Assembly: GCA_913776045.1 (NCBI GenBank)
Contig: CAJYOI010000005.1
Coordinates: 53,127-117,126 of the forward strand
Length of the DNA: 64,000 nt
Source of the DNA: an uncultured Sphingomonas sp.
Lineage (GTDB): Bacteria > Pseudomonadota > Alphaproteobacteria > Sphingomonadales > Sphingomonadaceae
Direction of reading: 5' to 3'
A program made the translations under genes and the position numbers. This document shows, one piece after another, positions 1 to 7,670 of the stretch; the stretch's first letter is position 1, and every line of letters begins with the position of its first letter. Under the pieces are notes generated by a model. It saw only the letters and a program-made list of their open reading frames with translations. It was not told the DNA's origin and did not search any database.

Positions 1-2334
1 GTCGCGCCGAGCGGGCAGGCGCAGACGAAGCGTGGCGAAGCGGTTCGCCGACTGGCGCACTGTCCAGCGATCGACTCCGTCCGCGCGCCGGAACGTCACG
101 CTTAGGTCGGGATGCGTCAGCGCAGCATGGTCCCACGCAGCGGGCAGGCCGGGCCGCAGCGTCAACCGCTTGGCCAACGCATCGGGCGTCACGCCGAACA
201 GCCCCTCGACGACCGTGCGCGCCATCACACCCGACCCGTCGGCGAAGTCGCGCTGCGCCTCTCGTCTGTAGACGTCGAGGTAGTTAATCGACCCGACGTT
301 GCCCGGGCTGATCCCCATGTACATGCTGGCGAGCAGCGCACCCTTGGTCAGCGTGAAGGCCTCTTCGCCGCGCCCCGCCTGCCATAGCGCAAGTGCGGTA
401 TGCAGGTTCTCGCCCATCACGACGTTGTTGACCGACCAGGTGTAGGGCATCCAGTCGGAGGATGCGTAGACGCCATAGGCTCGGTCGGTGGGTACGCCTG
501 GGCCGGCGACCGGCAGGCGCGGCATGTCGCGCGCGACGGCATCGGCCATCCGCCACGCTTCTTGCGGCGTCGGCACGCCCGAATCGACCGTGTGGTAGAA
601 GCTCCACAGCCCTGCGCTCGGGTGCAGTGCGCGCTCACCCAGCCCGTCGCGATATTCGGCGAAGCTGCCGACACGTGGCTGCCAGAGCTCGGCGCGCATC
701 GCCTTGCCGATCGCTGCCGCCTCGCGCTCATACGGCGCGGCGTCCTTCCCCAGCGCACGGGCCATGCGGGCGGCCTCGCGGTTGTGGAACAGGTTGTAGG
801 CCGACGCATAGGCGACGCCGCCGCCCGAATATTGGATGTCGTCGCTCGCCCAGATCTGGGCATAAGCCTCGTACAGCGGCCCGCCGGCGAAGGGGCGGCG
901 GAACAGGCGGCGCTCCCAGGCCAGATGCCGCTCGATCACCGGCCACGCCTCGCGCGCAAAATCCAGATCGCCGGTCCAGGCAAGGTGGCGGAACAGCGCG
1001 TCGATGAAGACCGCGTTCATGTCGTAGTGCGAGTTCGACAGGTCGCCGTTCGAATGGAGCGCGGCTTCGTTGCGCGCGAAATTGCTGTCGGCGTCGGCCG
1101 GCGGAATGGCGGCGGGGATGGCTGAGACATTCTGCCGCGGCAGCCACGCGCGGAAGTTCGCCCGCGCGCGATCATGCCAGCCGAGCGCGTCGAGCGCGTA
1201 AGGTCCACGCCAGCCGAGCAGCTTCGTCCGCCACGCGACCGCACCGTGCATGATCGCCGACTGCGGCGCATCCCACACCGCGTCGGCGGCGATGTTGAGC
1301 GCCCCCACCGCGGCATCGAGCCATGGGTCGGGTGTCGCGATCCGCACGCGGTTACGCACCTCGGCGGCATGGGTGCGGGCAGCCTCGAACACTGCGGGAA
1401 GCTCCGTCGGGGCATAGCGCGGTGCGAGTGGCGGCAGCGGTGCGGCCGCGCGACGGTCGGCGCTGACCGCGGCATAGGTCGACAGGTCCGCGTTCGCGGC
1501 CGCCGCGTAGCTGCGGCGCTGAAGGATCAGGAAGGCCCCGGCCCCGGTCAGATCCAGCGTCCCGGCGACGACCGGACGCTTCGGACTGGCGCCGCGCGTG
1601 ATTGCCGCAGCGGCATCGGTCCACGCCTCGCCCTTGTGAAAGCCGCTGACCGCGCCATTCAGCAAGGTCCCGAAGATCGTTCCCGGTGGACCCTCGACAC
1701 TGAAACCGTGGAGATCGAGGATGGGCGTGTTGCGTTCGGCGAACTCCGGTCGGAAGGCGAACCAGTCGCTGATTGGGATGCTCTCCGTCCCGATGTCGCC
1801 ATCGCGTTTGCCGCGTTGGCCGTTGACCCCGCCGAACCGCCACGCAAGCGTCATCCCGGCCGGAACCCCCGTTCCGATAACGCGAACCGCCGCTCCCTCG
1901 GTCGCTGCGAGCGCGACCAGGGTCAACGTGATCTCACCCCCGGCCAAGCGCGGGTCGGTGATGCGATAGTCGAGTTCGCCGGGGCGATAGCGTGTCGTGA
2001 TGCTCTTCGCATCGTGCAGCCACCACCGCGTGCCGTCCGACGCCTGCACCGCAAAGCGCAGATTGCCGCCGCGACCCGGCAGGTAGAGCACGAATTCCGG
2101 CCGGTCGCCGCCATCGACACGGAATGCGGTGTTGCCGCCGTATAGCGGGCGATTGAACCGCTCGGTGCCGTTCTCGATGACGAAGGCATCGCCATCCGGT
2201 CGGTAGCGGATCGGGCGGTCGAGCGCTCCCGCCCGGTTGGGCTGGAGCGCTTCGGTCGCGACCAGGGTCTGCGTGTGCGCAGGACCTGCCGACGCGAGGA
2301 GCGCGGTGGCGAGCAGGGCGGCGCGAGGAGTCAT
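1..2334 (-). CDS. DUF4450-like six-hairpin glycosidase-type protein (C-terminus cut by window edge)
   Basis: The reading frame is open for 778 codons from an ATG at 2334 to the left edge, so the C-terminus is missing. A signal peptide of about 20 residues (MTPRAALLATALLASAGPA) indicates export. A beta-rich N-terminal part with GDAFVIENGTERFNRPLYGG is followed by an alpha-helical part with motifs such as NSHYDMNAVFIDALFRHLAW and SSDWMPYTWSVNNVVMGEN, the layout of (alpha/alpha)6 six-hairpin glycosidases. The N-terminal block resembles DUF4450 proteins found in polysaccharide-utilisation loci. It neighbours a PL10 pectate lyase on the same strand, so a role in pectin or rhamnogalacturonan breakdown in the periplasm is inferred. 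Substrate and catalytic residues cannot be assigned from sequence alone. Confidence 0.75.
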   Translation of the reverse strand, partial: MTPRAALLATALLASAGPAHTQTLVATEALQPNRAGALDRPIRYRPDGDAFVIENGTERFNRPLYGGNTAFRVDGGDRPEFVLYLPGRGGNLRFAVQASDGTRWWLHDAKSITTRYRPGELDYRITDPRLAGGEITLTLVALAATEGAAVRVIGTGVPAGMTLAWRFGGVNGQRGKRDGDIGTESIPISDWFAFRPEFAERNTPILDLHGFSVEGPPGTIFGTLLNGAVSGFHKGEAWTDAAAAITRGASPKRPVVAGTLDLTGAGAFLILQRRSYAAAANADLSTYAAVSADRRAAAPLPPLAPRYAPTELPAVFEAARTHAAEVRNRVRIATPDPWLDAAVGALNIAADAVWDAPQSAIMHGAVAWRTKLLGWRGPYALDALGWHDRARANFRAWLPRQNVSAIPAAIPPADADSNFARNEAALHSNGDLSNSHYDMNAVFIDALFRHLAWTGDLDFAREAWPVIERHLAWERRLFRRPFAGGPLYEAYAQIWASDDIQYSGGGVAYASAYNLFHNREAARMARALGKDAAPYEREAAAIGKAMRAELWQPRVGSFAEYRDGLGERALHPSAGLWSFYHTVDSGVPTPQEAWRMADAVARDMPRLPVAGPGVPTDRAYGVYASSDWMPYTWSVNNVVMGENLHTALALWQAGRGEEAFTLTKGALLASMYMGISPGNVGSINYLDVYRREAQRDFADGSGVMARTVVEGLFGVTPDALAKRLTLRPGLPAAWDHAALTHPDLSVTFRRADGVDRWTVRQSANRFATLRLRLPARRD

Positions 2335-2370
2335 GGTCGATGCCCTTGGATTGGACGATACGAATAATGC

Positions 2371-2458
2371 CCGTCGTCATCCCGACGAACGTCAGAATCC
2401 AGAGCCACACGCCGATCCGCTGTTTGCTCTGTATCCCGGATCGGGTCCGGGACGACGG
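2371..2458. repeat. Palindromic intergenic repeat (GTCATCCCG family)
   Basis: This 88-bp element begins CCGTCGTC and ends GACGACGG, a perfect 8-bp terminal inverted repeat. Inner near-inverted pairs (ATCCAGAGC against GCTCTGTAT) allow a long cruciform. It fills most of the gap between the DUF4450-like gene and the PL10 gene. The motif resembles short repeats that are abundant in sphingomonad intergenic regions; copy number cannot be judged from this window. Confidence 0.65.
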
Positions 2459-2472
2459 CGGATGGGCCCGAG

Positions 2473-3780
2473 TCAGCCCTTCACGCGCGCCTGCCACGCC
2501 GGATAGGCCGCGATTGCGCGCTTGGGTACGTCCATCCACCAGCTATAGCCGTTGCGGCGCCCTTCGGAGATGCCGTTGACGTCGTCGTGGATCGACTTGT
2601 CCTTGTCGCCGAAGATCGGCTTGCCGGTGACGAGGTCGTAGTTGCGCGACCACAGCCGCCCCGCCCCCGGCTTCGGCAGCAGCTTGCGCCCTTCCGGCGT
2701 GCGGGTGAAGGCGACGTCGTACACCGCGACCGATGTGAGCCACGCGACGCCGGCGTCGATTGCGGCGCGCACGGCCGGGGTCGGGCGGGGTGCGCGCATC
2801 AGAAACATCAGAATGTCGGTCGTCTCGCCGCTGGCGATCGAGCGCGGTTCGTAGTTGCGGGCGGAGATCGGCGCGAGCGTCAGCGCATCGACCTGTTGCG
2901 GCCAGCCGGTCAGCCGGCCGTTCTGGCGGACCTGCGCGCGCAGGATGACGTCGGTCGCGCGGGCGACGGCGGTGCGCGCCTTCGCCCGCAGGTCGGCGGG
3001 GACGAAGCGATAGCCGGCATCCTCGCCCACATCCTCCAGCAGCATGGCGACGAGCGCCACGCCATTGTCGTTGAAGGTGATGCCGTCGTGGAAGCCGCCC
3101 TCCAGCGGATAGACCTGCGGCCAACCGCCGTTGGGATATTGCGCGGCGAGCAGGTAGCGCACGCCCTTCACGAAACTGGCGCGATAGCGATCGCCGTCGC
3201 GGCCCGGCAGGGCGGTCGCGAGGCGGCCGAGATAGTGCATCTCGTGCGTCGTCGCGTCATTGTCGATCGTGCCGACGAAGGTCCAGAACCGGTCGACCGG
3301 CGCATCGAAGTTGGTGGGATCGAGCACCATCGTCTCGGCGTCGTTGGCATAGCGCTGGCCGCGCAGTCGCGCCGGGCCGCCGCGGTCCTGGTTCTTGCTC
3401 CACCCGCCGGCCGGCGTCTGGAAGCTGACGATGGTGTCGCCGATCCGCTTTGCCTCAGCCGAGGTATACCACGCCGCATCGCGGTCGAGTGGAGCGGCGC
3501 GATGTCCGCCGCCCTTGGCGATCGGGGGCGGCGGGGGCGTTTCGCCAGGACGGAGTTCGGCGGCAAGCGACGCGCGGTCGGCGCGCATCGCGGCTTCGGA
3601 GCGAGTGAGATAGGCGAGCCAAGCGGCGCGCTCGCGCACCGGCAGGGTCGCGATGCGTTCGCGGGTCAGCGATTGCGCCGGCTGGTTGGTGCCGATGACC
3701 TTGGCCATCACCGGCCAAGCGAGCGGGACGGCCGCTGCCACCAGTGTCAACGCCCCGAACTTACCGATCTTTGCCCACAT
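2473..3780 (-). CDS. pelA: Pectate lyase, polysaccharide lyase family 10 (PelA/Pel-15E type)
   Basis: Endo- or exo-acting lyase that cleaves polygalacturonate by beta-elimination, giving 4,5-unsaturated oligogalacturonates. The 435-residue protein starts with a hydrophobic N-terminal segment (WAKIGKFGALTLVAAAVPLA) that acts as signal peptide or anchor, so it works outside the cytoplasm. Family hallmarks are the block FQTPAGGWSKNQDR, the helical core with QYPNGGWPQVYPLEGGFHDG, the segment RNYEPRSIASGETTDIL and the C-terminal DKDKSIHDDVNGISEGRRNG. The ATG at 3780 was preferred over one nine codons upstream because GAGGAGAGGG lies just before it. It diverges from the glycosidase at 3979 and shares that promoter region. 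Confidence 0.92.
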   Translation of the reverse strand: MWAKIGKFGALTLVAAAVPLAWPVMAKVIGTNQPAQSLTRERIATLPVRERAAWLAYLTRSEAAMRADRASLAAELRPGETPPPPPIAKGGGHRAAPLDRDAAWYTSAEAKRIGDTIVSFQTPAGGWSKNQDRGGPARLRGQRYANDAETMVLDPTNFDAPVDRFWTFVGTIDNDATTHEMHYLGRLATALPGRDGDRYRASFVKGVRYLLAAQYPNGGWPQVYPLEGGFHDGITFNDNGVALVAMLLEDVGEDAGYRFVPADLRAKARTAVARATDVILRAQVRQNGRLTGWPQQVDALTLAPISARNYEPRSIASGETTDILMFLMRAPRPTPAVRAAIDAGVAWLTSVAVYDVAFTRTPEGRKLLPKPGAGRLWSRNYDLVTGKPIFGDKDKSIHDDVNGISEGRRNGYSWWMDVPKRAIAAYPAWQARVKG

Positions 3781-3887
3781 GACCCTCTCCTCTTTCGGTC
3801 GCGGCAAGATTTTCCTAGCATGCGAACCTTGTTCCCATTATTTCACCTGTCAAAGCCTGTTTTACAATCAGAATCGGCAGGCGATCG

Positions 3888-3899
3888 GGGGAATTCCCC
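3888..3899. promoter_or_regulatory. Perfect 12-bp palindrome GGGGAATTCCCC in the divergent pectin promoter
   Basis: The sequence GGGGAATTCCCC is its own reverse complement and lies midway in the 198-bp gap between the PL10 and glycosidase genes. It could bind a dimeric regulator acting on either gene. The match to a named family is not clear. Confidence 0.4.
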
Positions 3900-3938
3900 T
3901 GATCCAGGACAAGCGCCAGGCCAAACCGACGCTGTTTT

Positions 3939-3950
3939 GACACCGGTGTC
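3939..3950. promoter_or_regulatory. LacI-type operator-like palindrome GACACCGGTGTC
   Basis: A perfect 12-bp palindrome centred on CCGG, with the central CG step typical of LacI/GalR-family operators. It overlaps a TTGACA at 3937-3942 that could serve as a -35 element for the plus-strand operon starting at 3979. Binding there would be expected to repress. No LacI-family gene is in the window, so the regulator would be encoded elsewhere. Confidence 0.5.
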
Positions 3951-3978
3951 CCAGCCTGTGGGACGGAGAGGAGATGCA

Positions 3979-6210
3979 ATGCCACGGTCGTTCGGAGTCG
4001 CCGCCGGAATCATCGCGACCACGCTGACCGCGAGCGTTCTGTCCGCCCAGCCGATCGACCGCGCCGCGCTGGTCCGCCGGCATGCGATCACGCTGACCGC
4101 GCCCGACCCGCACGCTCCGGTGATGCTCGGCAACGGGGCGCTGGGGTTCACCGCCGACATCACCGGGCTGCAGAGTTTCCCGAGCCTCTATTCCGAACTC
4201 GCGCCCCTGCTGACGATGGCGCAATGGGCGTGGCACAGCTTCCCCAACCCCAAGGGCTATACCGAGGCCGACGGACTGGTGCAGGTACCGGTCCCCGGGC
4301 GAGGCGAGCAGCCGTACGCCTGGATGAAGAGCTTCGACGCGGTCCAGACCAATCCGACGCTCGGCTGGCTGCGCGCGAACCCGCATCGCATCTCGCTCGG
4401 CCGGATCACGATGACGATCGACGGCGCAGCGCCCGATCCGGCGAAGCTGACGCAGACCCACCAGACGCTCGACCTGTGGACGGGGACGTTGACCAGCCGG
4501 TTCGTCTATGCCGGCCAGCCGGTGACGGTGGTAACGCGCGTCCACCCGACGCAGGACCTGATCGAGGCCGACGTGACGTCGCCCCTGGTCGCCAGCGGAC
4601 GCCTGGCGGTCAGCGTGCGCTATCCGGGCGTTAGCGATGCGATCAATCCCGATCCGTCGCGTTGGGACACCGGCGGGACGACCGCGATCCTCGCCCGGAC
4701 GCCGGGCCGCATCCGCCTGTCGCGCACGATCGACGCGACGCGATACTGGTCAACCGTCGTCGCCAATGGCGGGGTGGCGCAAAGCGGCCCCGCATCCGTA
4801 CGCGCGAGCGGCACCGGCAACCGCCTGAGCGTCGCCGTGCGCTTCGAACGCAGCGCCACCGCGCCCGCCACGCCCGCGCTCGGCGCGACAGCCACCGCGA
4901 CCCCGGCGGCGTGGCGGCGGTTCTGGACGACGGGCGGCGCTGTCGATTTTTCGGGCAGCACCGACCCGCGCGCAGCAGAACTCGAACGCCGCGTCGTGCT
5001 GTCGCAGTATCTGTCCGCGATCAACGGCGCGGGCGAATTGCCGCCGCAGGAGGAGGGGCTGTTCTCGGACAGCTGGTTCGGCAAGTTTCACCTGGAAATG
5101 CACCCATGGCACGCCGCATGGCAGGCGATGTGGGGGCGGCCCGAGCTGCTCGAGCGGAGTCTCGGCTGGTACGTCCGCCACCTGCCCAAGGCGCGTGAGG
5201 AGGCCGCGCGCCACCGCATCGCCGGCGCCTGGTGGCCGAAGATGGTCGGGCCGGAGGGGCGCAACAGCCCGAGCCCGGTGTCCCCGTTCCTGATGTGGCA
5301 GCAGCCGCACCCGATCCTGCTCGCCGAACTCGTCTGGCGCACCCGCCGCGACCGCCCGACGCTCGACCGCTATGCACAGCTGGTCGAGGAGACCGCGACC
5401 CTGCTCGCCGACTGGCCGCTGGACGGCCGCGACCTGGGGCCGCCGCTGATTCCGGCGCAGGAGAATTACGACCCGCTGACGACGCAGAACCCGACGTTCG
5501 AGGTCGAATATTTCCGCTGGGGACTGACCACGGCGCAGGCCTGGCGCGAACGCCGGGGCCTGAAGCGCCGCGCCGACTGGGACCGGACGCTTGCCCGCAT
5601 CGCCCCGCCGCCGACGCGCGATGGGCTGTACCTGCCGGTCGAAAGCCTGTCCGATTTCTGGCGCATCGCCGCCTCGGCAGAATGCAAGGGCAAGGCCGAG
5701 GCGCTGCCGTGCCGCAATCGCGATCACCCGTCGTTCCTGATGGCGTACGGCTTCATTCCGGGCGCGCGGATCGATCCGGCGACGATGCGCCGCACCTTTG
5801 CCGCGACCGAAGCGCATTGGGACCTGCGCCAGACCTGGGGCTGGGATTTCCCGATGATGGCGATGACCGCGGCACGGCTGGGGATGCCTGACAAGGCCGT
5901 CGACTGGCTGTTCGCGGCCCAGAAGAACAATCAATGGGGCGTGACCGGGATGACGCCGCGCGTGCACCTGGACGCGCATGCCGCGGACCTGGTGCCAACC
6001 AGCGGCGGGGCGGGCGGGGTCGCGATGGCGAAGAACCCCGATGGTCCGGGCTACAAGCGCGCGGCCGAAACCTATTTCCCCTCCAACGGCGCGCTGCTGA
6101 TGGCGGTCGGGCTGATGGCGGGCGGCTGGGACGGGTCGCACGGCCCCGCGCCCGGATTCCCCCGGACCGGCTGGCGCGTCCGCGCCGAAGGCCTGACCCC
6201 CGCGCCATGA
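3979..6210 (+). CDS. Secreted six-hairpin (GH65/GH95-like) glycosidase of the pectin locus
   Basis: A 743-residue exported protein with a signal peptide ending near SVLSAQ. The N-terminal beta-sandwich-like region (HAPVMLGNGALGFTADITGL) and the C-terminal helical region (LFSDSWFGKFHLEMHPWHAA, QENYDPLTTQNPTFEVEYF, QTWGWDFPMMAMTAARLG) match the overall architecture of GH65/GH95-type (alpha/alpha)6 glycoside hydrolases. GNGALGF is the usual opening signature of that clan. The start at 3979 is preceded by GGAGAGGAG; a long open stretch upstream is the antisense of the PL10 gene. It is the first gene of a plus-strand operon and overlaps the next upstream start. Substrate is unknown; a neutral or acidic pectin side-chain sugar is an inference from context. 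Confidence 0.8.
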   Translation: MPRSFGVAAGIIATTLTASVLSAQPIDRAALVRRHAITLTAPDPHAPVMLGNGALGFTADITGLQSFPSLYSELAPLLTMAQWAWHSFPNPKGYTEADGLVQVPVPGRGEQPYAWMKSFDAVQTNPTLGWLRANPHRISLGRITMTIDGAAPDPAKLTQTHQTLDLWTGTLTSRFVYAGQPVTVVTRVHPTQDLIEADVTSPLVASGRLAVSVRYPGVSDAINPDPSRWDTGGTTAILARTPGRIRLSRTIDATRYWSTVVANGGVAQSGPASVRASGTGNRLSVAVRFERSATAPATPALGATATATPAAWRRFWTTGGAVDFSGSTDPRAAELERRVVLSQYLSAINGAGELPPQEEGLFSDSWFGKFHLEMHPWHAAWQAMWGRPELLERSLGWYVRHLPKAREEAARHRIAGAWWPKMVGPEGRNSPSPVSPFLMWQQPHPILLAELVWRTRRDRPTLDRYAQLVEETATLLADWPLDGRDLGPPLIPAQENYDPLTTQNPTFEVEYFRWGLTTAQAWRERRGLKRRADWDRTLARIAPPPTRDGLYLPVESLSDFWRIAASAECKGKAEALPCRNRDHPSFLMAYGFIPGARIDPATMRRTFAATEAHWDLRQTWGWDFPMMAMTAARLGMPDKAVDWLFAAQKNNQWGVTGMTPRVHLDAHAADLVPTSGGAGGVAMAKNPDGPGYKRAAETYFPSNGALLMAVGLMAGGWDGSHGPAPGFPRTGWRVRAEGLTPAP

Positions 6211-6221
6211 AGGACAAAGCG

Positions 6222-7568
6222 ATGACGAATGAAAGCCGGCGCGACGTGCTGAAGGGTCTGGTGGGCGGATCGGTGGCCCTCGCCGCGACGCAGGTCGCCG
6301 CGCAGACCCCCGCCCCGAGGCCCGCCGGCCCGCCCCCGCGCGAGTGGGTGGACCCGAAGACCGGCCACCGCATCGTCCGGCTCAGCCCCGATGGCGGCGG
6401 CGGCAAGCTGTATTTCTACAAGAACAGCTTCAGCCCCCAAGGCGACCTGATGGCGATGTCGGTGCCCGAGGGGATCGCGGTCGTCGACCTGAAGACGCGC
6501 AAGCTGCGCACGCTGGTCGCCGATACGCGTGCCGAGTTGATGTTCACGGCACGCCGGTCGCGTACATTGTTCTATTCAATCAGCGACCCCGGCGAGGCGC
6601 AGCCGATGGACCGGGCGCGCACGATCTTCGCGGTCGATATCGACAGCGGCAAGGCGCGGCAGGTCGCGCGGATGCCGAACGGCGTCATCAATTCGCTGAA
6701 CGCCGACGACACGCTGATGCTGGGCTTCGTCGCGTACGGCTCGCAGCCGCTGCAGCCCGGCGTCGCCGACGTGCGCAACCGTAAGTTCGACCAGGCCGAA
6801 TATGCCGCGACCGGGCCGGATGGAAAGCCGCTCAACTTCGCCAAGGCCAAGGGCGTGCGGATGCTCCAGCGCTGGGCGGCGCGATACCCGATGGAAATCT
6901 TCGTCCTCGACCTGAAAACCGGCCAGCGGCGCGTCATCCACAAGACCAACGAATGGATCGGCCACACCCAATTCTCGCCGACCGACCCGAGCCGCATCAT
7001 CTTCTGCCACGAAGGGCCATGGGACCGCGTCGACCGGATGTGGACGATGCGCATCGACGGCAGCGACCTGCGCCGCACGCACGATCGGACGATGAATTTC
7101 GAAATCTTCGGCCACGAATGGTTCGGGGCGGACGGGCGCGAGGTGTTCTACGATCTTCAGACCCCGCGGGGTCAGGTGTTCTGGGTCGCCTCGGTCGATC
7201 TGGCGATGGGCAAGCGCGTCTACCGGCTGGTCGATCGCGACGATTGGGGCGTGCATTTCAACCGGTCGATGGACGGGAAGCTGTTCGCCAGCGACGGGGG
7301 CGATGCCGACATGGTCGCGCATGCGCAGGACGGCAAATGGCTGTCGCTGCTCCGCCCCGAACCGGTGCCCGATGCCGAGCCGGAGAACTACCGCGGCGAC
7401 CTGATTACCTGCGAAGTGATGCGGCGCGAGCGGTTGGTCGATCTGTCGGCGCATGATTATCGGCTGGAGCCGAATTTGACCTTCACGCCGGATGGCCAGT
7501 GGATCGTGTTCGTGTCGAACATGCATGGCGCCAACCATGTGTACGCGGTTGAGGTCGCGAAGGCGTGA
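6222..7568 (+). CDS. ogl: Oligogalacturonate lyase, PL22, with Tat signal
   Basis: Cleaves digalacturonate and unsaturated digalacturonate to 5-keto-4-deoxyuronate, the last depolymerising step of pectin catabolism. The protein is a seven-bladed beta-propeller; conserved blocks include WIGHTQFSPTDPSRIIFCHE, FEIFGHEWFGADGREVFYD and the final EPNLTFTPDGQWIVFVSN, containing the histidines that bind the catalytic Mn(II) in this family. The N-terminus SRRDVLKGLVGGSVALAA is a twin-arginine signal. The ATG at 6222 has AAGGA seven bases upstream; an ATG at 6207 overlaps the previous stop but lacks such a site. Characterised PL22 enzymes are mostly cytoplasmic, so the Tat signal points to periplasmic action here. 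Confidence 0.9.
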   Translation: MTNESRRDVLKGLVGGSVALAATQVAAQTPAPRPAGPPPREWVDPKTGHRIVRLSPDGGGGKLYFYKNSFSPQGDLMAMSVPEGIAVVDLKTRKLRTLVADTRAELMFTARRSRTLFYSISDPGEAQPMDRARTIFAVDIDSGKARQVARMPNGVINSLNADDTLMLGFVAYGSQPLQPGVADVRNRKFDQAEYAATGPDGKPLNFAKAKGVRMLQRWAARYPMEIFVLDLKTGQRRVIHKTNEWIGHTQFSPTDPSRIIFCHEGPWDRVDRMWTMRIDGSDLRRTHDRTMNFEIFGHEWFGADGREVFYDLQTPRGQVFWVASVDLAMGKRVYRLVDRDDWGVHFNRSMDGKLFASDGGDADMVAHAQDGKWLSLLRPEPVPDAEPENYRGDLITCEVMRRERLVDLSAHDYRLEPNLTFTPDGQWIVFVSNMHGANHVYAVEVAKA

Positions 7569-7592
7569 GGTACACCTTCGAAATTGCTCAGC

Positions 7593-7612
7593 CCCTCCCC
7601 TGAAGGGGAGGG
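7593..7612. repeat. Short palindromic repeat CCCTCCCCT-GA-AGGGGAGGG
   Basis: A perfect 9-bp inverted repeat with a 2-base centre lies in the 102-bp gap between the PL22 and GH105 genes. It may attenuate transcription or protect mRNA ends. No T-run follows, so it is not called a terminator. Confidence 0.55.
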
Positions 7613-7670
7613 ATGAAAGATGCCTATCGCCTTCGATTTCTCGCTTCCGGCTTCTGTAGGACGTAATCTC

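Noticed and set aside
2587-3978. Long open extension upstream of the glycosidase start on the plus strand
   Set aside because: It is the antisense of the PL10 gene and lacks a signal peptide; the ATG at 3979 has a strong ribosome-binding site and signal peptide.
7593-7612. Rho-independent terminator after the PL22 gene
   Set aside because: No T-run follows the hairpin on the plus strand, and the same short motif seems to be a dispersed repeat.
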